DNA of 27,996 nucleotides. It comes from RGIG7949 sp045628845. GTDB taxonomy: Bacteria; Bacillota; Clostridia; Oscillospirales; Oscillospiraceae. Shown here piece by piece: positions 23,509 to 27,996 of the stretch. The number at the start of each line of letters is the position of its first letter. The stretch's first letter is position 1. Under the pieces are notes generated by a model. The model worked only from the letters and a program-made list of their open reading frames with translations. It did no database searches and had not been told where the DNA came from. Position numbers and translations under genes: made by a program. The stretch spans positions 1 through 27,996 of the forward strand of contig JAZQQE010000027.1 of assembly GCA_045628845.1 (NCBI GenBank), in the 5' to 3' direction.

Positions 23509-24771
23509 TTACTGCTGACGGTTGTATATCGCGGAGACGGATTTTTTGTTGCCGCCGATGACGGCGACTGCCGCCGCGGCATTGACGAGCATGAAGGCCG
23601 TCAGCACCCCGCGCACGGGGAGTACCGCCGTAAGAGCGCCAGCAAGAAGCTCTCCTGCGAAGCTGCCGGTCGTGTTCAGCATGTTGAACGCTCCGTTGAA
23701 GCGCCCCTTCTTCTCGTCGGGGACGTAGCTCTGCGTCGCGGAGATGCGTATCGTATAGCTCGTCACGCCGCCGAGTCCCGTCAGAAGGCACATGACCATC
23801 ATCGCGGGTATCGGCAGATAGAGATAGAAGCCTTCAAGCAGCGATATAATTATGTAAACCGAAAGAGCGATAGCGTACTTTGCCTTGACGGGGAGCTTCA
23901 GCCTGTAATGTATCGCGCCGCCGAGCGCACGCCCGACTATCGCCATGCCCCAGACGAGCATATAGATGTACTCGCCGTTTTCGAAATTCCCCTTGAAGAA
24001 GGGGAGCGTTATTACGGAGGAGGCGCCGCCCGAGAGCGACGAGAACGTGAAGTAGATCGCGACTGCGAGCAGTCCCCGCTCGCCTATCAGATAGGTGAAG
24101 CCCTCCTTGATATCGCGCAGGAGCTGTCTGCCGGAGGGCTGCGAGGTGTCGAGGTTTTCCTTCTGTGTCTCGATGTATTTTTCCTCCGCGCCGATACGGG
24201 TCTCCATGACGGCGGCGATGAAGAAGCAGACGGCGTTTATCCCGAGCAGCGGAGCTATGCCGACGGCGTTGTAAAAGTACGTCGAGACGGGGACCATGAC
24301 GGCGGAGAGCGTTTCGAGGACGCTCGAAATGGAGTAGGCCTTGGAGTAGTTGCCCTCGGAGATGAGCAGGGGATAAAAGCTCTGGTAGGCGACCATGTAG
24401 ATGCTGTTGATGCAGCCGAGGATGAAGCAGTAGCAGGCGAACACGGCGAAATTGAACCACCCGCGGCTCAGCAGCAGCGCGACGACGGCATAAAGCCCTG
24501 CGGAAATGAAGTCAAGGGTGTATATCGTCTTCTTGCGGGAGAAACGGTCGAGTATCGCGCCGGAGAAAATGGGCATGACTATCTGCGGCAGCGTGAAGAT
24601 GGCGACGTATACGGCGTACAGGAACGCGGAATTCGTGTAGTCGAGTACCATCAGGCTCAGCGCGAAGCCGGACATCGAGTTTCCGAACATCGACACGACG
24701 CTGCCGAGAGTGATTATCGTGAAATCCTTTGTCCACAAAGGATTGGCGTTTTTGGATCGGGTCTTACGCAT
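23509..24771 (-). CDS. Major facilitator superfamily transporter
   Basis: The 420-residue membrane protein has about 12 helices. The loop-2 motif GAILDRFSRKK (after helix 2) is the MFS signature, and a related loop occurs in the second half. By its N-terminus (WTKDFTIITLGSVVSMFGNSM) it resembles the macrolide-efflux-like MFS proteins of Firmicutes (MefA/TetV-type, COG0477), but the substrate is not evident. A cytoplasmic loop of about 35 residues (ETRIGAEEKYIETQKENL onward) links the two halves. AAGGAG lies 8 bases before the ATG. It is transcribed alone from the promoter at 24804 and ended by the hairpin at 23467. Confidence 0.9.
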   Translation of the reverse strand: MRKTRSKNANPLWTKDFTIITLGSVVSMFGNSMSGFALSLMVLDYTNSAFLYAVYVAIFTLPQIVMPIFSGAILDRFSRKKTIYTLDFISAGLYAVVALLLSRGWFNFAVFACYCFILGCINSIYMVAYQSFYPLLISEGNYSKAYSISSVLETLSAVMVPVSTYFYNAVGIAPLLGINAVCFFIAAVMETRIGAEEKYIETQKENLDTSQPSGRQLLRDIKEGFTYLIGERGLLAVAIYFTFSSLSGGASSVITLPFFKGNFENGEYIYMLVWGMAIVGRALGGAIHYRLKLPVKAKYAIALSVYIIISLLEGFYLYLPIPAMMVMCLLTGLGGVTSYTIRISATQSYVPDEKKGRFNGAFNMLNTTGSFAGELLAGALTAVLPVRGVLTAFMLVNAAAAVAVIGGNKKSVSAIYNRQQ

Positions 24772-24803
24772 GGGGCATCTCCTTGTAAGTTTCAGCGCGT
24801 ACC

Positions 24804-24831
24804 ATTATAACCCGTTTCTCCCTTTTTGCAA
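24804..24831 (-). promoter_or_regulatory. Promoter of the MFS transporter gene
   Basis: On the minus strand, TTGCAA (24831-24826), a 16-base spacer and a perfect TATAAT (24809-24804) lie about 33 bases before the ATG. Confidence 0.7.
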
Positions 24832-24881
24832 GAGCGGCGGAGAAAACATGGCATGCGTCTGCGGAACTGCATGGGGTGAGG

Positions 24882-24938
24882 GCGAGAGGGGAGGGTATGC
24901 CCCTCTCGCGATTTCGATCATGCACGCCCTGGGCGTGC
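24882..24938. repeat. Two tandem hairpins in the tRNA-MFS intergenic region
   Basis: GCGAGAGGGG (24882-24891) and CCCCTCTCGC (24900-24909) form a perfect 10-bp stem with an 8-base loop. GCACGCCC and GGGCGTGC (24922-24929, 24931-24938) form a perfect 8-bp repeat around a single T, so in RNA the innermost pairs must open into a loop. Neither has a T-tract on either strand, so they are not ordinary terminators. With the tRNA terminator at 24940 they make three stem-loops in 100 bases. I see no coding sequence in this 108-base stretch. An intergenic repeat family or RNA structure is possible. Confidence 0.6.
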
Positions 24939-24939
24939 C

Positions 24940-24979
24940 ACCAGGAAAAAGAACACGACGGTCGTCGGGCTCTTTTTCC
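24940..24979 (-). terminator. Terminator of tRNA-Leu, pairing into the tRNA 3' end
   Basis: On the minus strand an inner stem with one mismatch and one wobble pair (roughly GAGCCCGACGA against CCGTCGTGTTC) is followed by TTTTT, giving a working terminator straight after the tRNA. The 13-bp repeat 24940-24952/24971-24983 extends the pairing outward to include the encoded ACCA end of the tRNA (24980-24983). Confidence 0.75.
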
Positions 24980-25066
24980 TGGTGCCGGCGACGGGGATCG
25001 AACCCGTACATCCTTGCGGATACGGGATTTTAAGTCCCGGGTGTCTACCAGTTCCACCACGCCGGC
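24980..25066 (-). tRNA. tRNA-Leu (anticodon UAA)
   Basis: The 87-nucleotide gene folds as a class II tRNA. The acceptor arms GCCGGCG/CGCCGGC pair perfectly, and the D-arm has GGTAGACAC as in leucine tRNAs. The anticodon stem is CGGGA/TCCCG with loop CTTAAAA (anticodon UAA, reading UUA and UUG). The long variable arm is ATCC-GCAA-GGAT and the T-arm is ACGGG-TTCGATC-CCCGT. The discriminator base is A and CCA is encoded. UUA codons are rare in the neighbouring high-GC genes. It is transcribed alone from its own promoter. Confidence 0.97.
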
Positions 25067-25082
25067 AGGATATCGGATATTG

Positions 25083-25111
25083 ATTATAGCACCCCCGGGC
25101 CCCTCCGTCAA
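25083..25111 (-). promoter_or_regulatory. Promoter of tRNA-Leu
   Basis: On the minus strand, TTGACG (25111-25106), a 17-base GC-rich spacer and TATAAT (25088-25083) with an extended TGC place the start near 25076, about 10 bases before the mature tRNA. The GC-rich region after the -10 is weaker than that of rRNA promoters, but the boxes are near consensus. Confidence 0.85.
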
Positions 25112-25148
25112 TCTCGCCGCGCGGAGCGGCAAAAATCGAAAAATGAAG

Positions 25149-25177
25149 TTGCGGGGACGGACGGAGAGTAGTATAAT
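25149..25177 (+). promoter_or_regulatory. Promoter of the metallophosphoesterase gene
   Basis: TTGCGG (25149-25154), a 17-base spacer and a perfect TATAAT (25172-25177) lie about 44 bases before the TTG start. It is divergent from the tRNA promoter, 37 bases away. Confidence 0.75.
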
Positions 25178-25220
25178 CATAAGTTAAGAAAAAGTATACG
25201 GAGGAAAGGAGTGGTCCCGG

Positions 25221-25823
25221 TTGCGCATTCTTGCCGTATCGGACGTTGAGAGCAAGTTCATATGGGATCATTTCGATCCGGCGGTTTTTTCCGGGATAGA
25301 CCTCATCATTTCCTGCGGAGACCTGAAAGCCTCGTATCTCTCCTTCATCGTCTCAATGATACCTGCGCCTCTCTTTTATGTGCACGGCAACCACGACACC
25401 GACTATCTGCGCCGCCCGCCAGAGGGCTGCATGGACATCGACGGACGCGTCGTGAGCTACCGCGGCATCCGCATAGGAGGGCTTGGCGGCTGCCTCGGGA
25501 TATCGCCGGACCCGTTCCAGTTCACCGAGCAGGAGATGGCGCGCCGCGCCAAGCGTTTCGAGGCGGAGATAAAGAAGAAGCACGGCATCGACATATTCGT
25601 GTCGCACGCCGCGCCCCTCGGCATGGGGGACGGGGAGGACACCTTCCACCGCGGCTTCGAGGCCTTCCTCGGACTCGACAAGCTGTACGAGCCGAACCTG
25701 CACTTTTTCGGTCACAAGCATCTTTCCGGCTCGCCGGTCAATAAAAAGGCTGTGTCGAAGCTCGGGAACACGACGCTGGTCAACGCTACGGGATACCGTA
25801 TCGTGGACATAGACGAGCTGTAA
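25221..25823 (+). CDS. Calcineurin-like metallophosphoesterase
   Basis: The 200-residue cytoplasmic protein has the metallophosphoesterase signature in order: D8 (SDVES), D34 (SCGDL), GNHD (56-59), H129 (VSHAAP) and GHKH (164-167). The usual first motif DxH reads DVE here, with E10 in place of the histidine metal ligand. Members hydrolyse phosphodiesters or nucleotides such as cyclic di-nucleotides or Ap4A; the substrate is unknown. The start is a TTG at 25221, set by AGGAG with about a 9-base spacer; no ATG fits and the first strand MRILAVSD would be lost otherwise. An alcohol dehydrogenase follows after 28 bases with its own Shine-Dalgarno and no terminator between. Confidence 0.87.
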   Translation: MRILAVSDVESKFIWDHFDPAVFSGIDLIISCGDLKASYLSFIVSMIPAPLFYVHGNHDTDYLRRPPEGCMDIDGRVVSYRGIRIGGLGGCLGISPDPFQFTEQEMARRAKRFEAEIKKKHGIDIFVSHAAPLGMGDGEDTFHRGFEAFLGLDKLYEPNLHFFGHKHLSGSPVNKKAVSKLGNTTLVNATGYRIVDIDEL

Positions 25824-25851
25824 AAAATATATTGATATAGGAGCGTGTACC

Positions 25852-26955
25852 ATGAAAATCAAAGCTGCTGTCTGCCGTGAAAAGGGCGCTCTCGCCATTG
25901 AAGAGGTAGAGCTCGCGTCCCCCAAGATGGGTGAGATACTCGTCAAGATGGTAGCGAGCGGAGTCTGCCATACCGACTCCTCCGCGCGCGACCTGTTCAT
26001 TCCCGCGACCCTTCCGATGGTCCTCGGCCACGAGGGCGTCGGCGTAGTCGAATCCGTGGGCGAAGGCGTTTCCGAATTCGCTCCGGGCGACAAGGTCATC
26101 ATCAGCTTCCCGTACTGCGGCGAATGCGAATTCTGCCGCATCGGCCATCCCTACGCCTGCGAGGACAGCTTCCATCTGTTCTTCCACGGCAAGTACAAGG
26201 ACGGCACGACCCGCGTAACCGGCGCGGACGGAACGGAGATAGGCTCTCTGTTCGGTCAGGGCTCCTTCGGAACGTACGCCGTGTGCGACGCTTCGAGCGC
26301 CGTCAAGGTGGACGTTGACATCGAGGACCTCAAGGCTCTGTGCTCCCTCGGCTGCGGCGTGCAGACCGGTGCGGGCGCGGTGCTCAACCGCATGGCTCCG
26401 AGACCCGGCACGACCTTCGTCGTGTTCGGCTGCGGCGCCGTCGGCATCGCCGCCATCATGGCAGCGAAGATAGCCGGCTGCTCGACCATAATCGGTGTCG
26501 ACATAGTCCCGTCCCGCCTCGAGCTCGCTCTCGAATGCGGCGCGACCGACGTTATCAACGGCAAGGAATGTGCCGACGTTCCCGCCGAGATAAAGCGTCT
26601 GTGCGGCGGTCAGGGCGCTCACTTCGCGCTCGAGGCCTCCGGCGTTCCCGCGCTCGGCCTGCAGATGCTCGATTCCATGAGGCGCGAAGGCCTTGCGGTC
26701 ATCGTCTCCGTCATGGGCGACAAGACCATGCCCGTTCTCATCGAGAACCAGATAATGAGCCCGAGCGTCACCCTCGCCGGCATCGTCGAGGGCGGCTCCA
26801 ACCCGAAGGTGTTCATCCCCGAGCTCGTCAAGTACTACAAGGAAGGCCGCCTGCCCGTCGGCAAGATGGCGAAGTACTATAAGTTTGAGGACATCGAGGA
26901 GGCCTTTGAGGCGTCCCACAACGGAAGCGTCATCAAGCCCGTCCTCGTATTCTGA
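25852..26955 (+). CDS. Zinc-dependent NAD(P) alcohol dehydrogenase (medium-chain family)
   Basis: The 367-residue protein is a medium-chain dehydrogenase of the aryl-alcohol/class III type. Catalytic zinc ligands are C39 (GVCHTD), H60 (GHEGVG, with E61) and C168 (GCGVQTG). Structural zinc ligands are C89, C92, C95 and C103 (CGECEFC, then C). The nucleotide fold has GCGAVG near 193-198, and D at the end of the next strand (GVDIV) favours NAD+ over NADP+. It interconverts alcohols and aldehydes in the cytoplasm; the chain length or aromatic preference is not determined. AGGAG lies 8 bases before the ATG. It could share a transcript with the phosphoesterase before it and the aldolase after it. 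Confidence 0.92.
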   Translation: MKIKAAVCREKGALAIEEVELASPKMGEILVKMVASGVCHTDSSARDLFIPATLPMVLGHEGVGVVESVGEGVSEFAPGDKVIISFPYCGECEFCRIGHPYACEDSFHLFFHGKYKDGTTRVTGADGTEIGSLFGQGSFGTYAVCDASSAVKVDVDIEDLKALCSLGCGVQTGAGAVLNRMAPRPGTTFVVFGCGAVGIAAIMAAKIAGCSTIIGVDIVPSRLELALECGATDVINGKECADVPAEIKRLCGGQGAHFALEASGVPALGLQMLDSMRREGLAVIVSVMGDKTMPVLIENQIMSPSVTLAGIVEGGSNPKVFIPELVKYYKEGRLPVGKMAKYYKFEDIEEAFEASHNGSVIKPVLVF

Positions 26956-26964
26956 AATGAAAAA

Positions 26965-26987
26965 CCCGCCCGCGCAGAGCGGACGGG
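26965..26987 (+). other. GC-rich hairpin before the threonine aldolase gene
   Basis: A 9-bp stem with one C-A mismatch closes a GCAGA loop. AAAAA precedes it but no T-run follows; instead the sequence continues into GGAGGGGAG, the Shine-Dalgarno of the next gene. It looks like a terminator stem lacking its T-tract, perhaps a leader structure or a transcript-processing site. Confidence 0.5.
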
Positions 26988-27000
26988 AGGGGAGTAAATA

Positions 27001-27996
27001 ATGATCCATTTTGAATGTGACTATACCGAGGGCGCCTGCCCGGAGATAATCGCGCGCCTTGCCGAGACGAACCTCGTGCAGACGAAGGGGTACAGCGAGG
27101 ATGAATACTGTGCCGCAGCGGCCGATAAGATAAAGGCTCTTTGCAAAGCGCCGGACGCTGCCGTGCATTTCCTCGTCGGCGGCACGCAGACGAACGCGAC
27201 CGTGATATCCGCGGCGCTCCGCCCGCATCAGGGCCCGCTCTGCGCCGTCACGGGCCACATCAACGCCCACGAGACCGGCGCCGTTGAGGCGACCGGACAC
27301 AAGGTGCTGACCGTCCCGTCCGATGACGGAAAGATAAGAGCCGAGCAGATAGCGGAGTACGTCGAGGCCCACAGGTCCGACGCATCCTTTGAGCACATGG
27401 TCCAGCCGGGGCTCGTCTACATCTCCCATCCGACGGAAAACGGAACCATATACTCCCTTGCCGAACTCAGGAGCATCTCCGAGACCTGCCGCAAGTACGG
27501 ACTCTATCTGTTCGTCGACGGTGCGCGTATGGGCTACGGACTGCTCGCCGACGGGGCGGACGTCACGCTCGCGGATTTCGCGGAGCTGACCGACGTCTTC
27601 TACATCGGCGGCACGAAGGTCGGAGCGCTGTTCGGTGAGGCCGTGGTGATAACCAACGACGAGCTGAAAAAAGACTTCCGCTATTTCATCAAGCGCCACG
27701 GCGGAATGCTCGCAAAGGGCCGCCTGCTCGGCATCCAGTTCGACACTCTGATGACCGACGGGCTCTATTTCAAGGTCTCCGAGCACGCCGTAAGGCTCGC
27801 GATGAAGCTGCGCGCCGCGTTCGAGCGTGCGGGCTTCCCGCTCCGCTACGATTCGCCGACGAATCAGCAGTTCCCGACCCTGCCCGACGAGCTGCTCGAC
27901 CGCCTAAAGGAGAATTACTCCTTCTCCGTCTGGGGCAAGCCCGACGCGGAGCACACGACGGTGCGCTTCTGCACGAGCTGGGCGACGAGGGAAGAG
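27001..27996 (+). CDS. ltaE: Low-specificity L-threonine aldolase (partial, 3' end missing)
   Basis: 332 residues are visible and the frame is open to the window edge; the family is about 340 residues, so only a few are missing. It is a fold-type I PLP enzyme that splits L-threonine (and allo-threonine) to glycine and acetaldehyde. Visible marks are GGTQTNATV (60-68), the cofactor-stacking region HINAHETGA (86-94), the Asp of DGARMGY (173-179) and the PLP lysine K206 in YIGGTKVGALFG. GGAG (26991-26994) lies 6 bases before ATG 27001. Acetaldehyde from this reaction could be a substrate of the alcohol dehydrogenase just upstream, a reasonable reason for the pairing but only inference. Confidence 0.88.
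   Translation, partial: MIHFECDYTEGACPEIIARLAETNLVQTKGYSEDEYCAAAADKIKALCKAPDAAVHFLVGGTQTNATVISAALRPHQGPLCAVTGHINAHETGAVEATGHKVLTVPSDDGKIRAEQIAEYVEAHRSDASFEHMVQPGLVYISHPTENGTIYSLAELRSISETCRKYGLYLFVDGARMGYGLLADGADVTLADFAELTDVFYIGGTKVGALFGEAVVITNDELKKDFRYFIKRHGGMLAKGRLLGIQFDTLMTDGLYFKVSEHAVRLAMKLRAAFERAGFPLRYDSPTNQQFPTLPDELLDRLKENYSFSVWGKPDAEHTTVRFCTSWATREE

Noticed and set aside
24764..25180. Small frames over the tRNA region, one containing VELVDTRDLKS
   Set aside because: This peptide string is a well-known artefact of translating tRNA genes; the region encodes tRNA-Leu.
25786..27786. A 666-codon minus-strand frame opposite the alcohol dehydrogenase and aldolase
   Set aside because: Both plus-strand genes carry complete active-site motifs; this is a GC-rich shadow.

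Overview
The window is about 28 kb of dense, high-GC (roughly 60% by eye) bacterial chromosome. Genes have short intergenic gaps, Shine-Dalgarno sites of the GGAGG type and housekeeping-type TTGACA/TATAAT promoters. The gene content points to an obligately anaerobic Clostridia member, plausibly a gut Oscillospirales-like organism: a clostridial 2-enoate reductase-type flavoprotein, a two-gene minimal SUF-like (SMS) Fe-S system, PduL phosphotransacylase, several Fe-S/flavin oxidoreductases and an aldo/keto reductase with two ferredoxin-type clusters. The taxonomy is inferred from gene content only. I saw no phage, transposase, integrase, CRISPR or rRNA. One tRNA gene, tRNA-Leu(UAA), is present.

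Layout. (1) 1-3784: the terminator of an unseen upstream gene, then a GNAT-DapF fusion, a convergent thpR, and an aldo/keto reductase plus GNAT pair. (2) 3833-11901, all minus strand: pduL, a diacylglycerol-kinase-like lipid kinase, SmsC/SufC, SmsB/SufB, an iron-sulfur-flavoprotein-like reductase and an esterase form one likely operon. It is followed by a separately promoted enoate reductase and MATE exporter pair. (3) 12075-15427: an XRE regulator with a probable self-operator, the translation factor LepA and an EamA transporter, tightly packed. (4) 15438-18638, minus: a very large ABC ATPase-permease fusion with an ectodomain of about 640 residues. (5) 18799-23460: a COG2509-type FAD protein, an HtrA-type membrane-anchored protease and a fumarate-reductase-like flavoprotein whose promoter is framed by repeats. 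(6) 23509-25111, minus: an MFS transporter and tRNA-Leu, separated by three tandem hairpins. (7) 25149-27996: a metallophosphoesterase, a zinc alcohol dehydrogenase and a low-specificity threonine aldolase that runs off the end.

Together the genes read as core metabolism and redox housekeeping of an anaerobe: meso-DAP synthesis for peptidoglycan, Fe-S cluster assembly, acyl-phosphate/CoA exchange, alkene and carbonyl reduction, envelope proteolysis and export. I found no obvious new defence or mobile system. The most unusual items are the GNAT-DapF fusion with an internal candidate start, the paired repeats at the flavoprotein promoter, the XRE palindrome on its own -10 box, the hairpin series after tRNA-Leu (one stem includes the encoded CCA), and the oversized ABC ectodomain.
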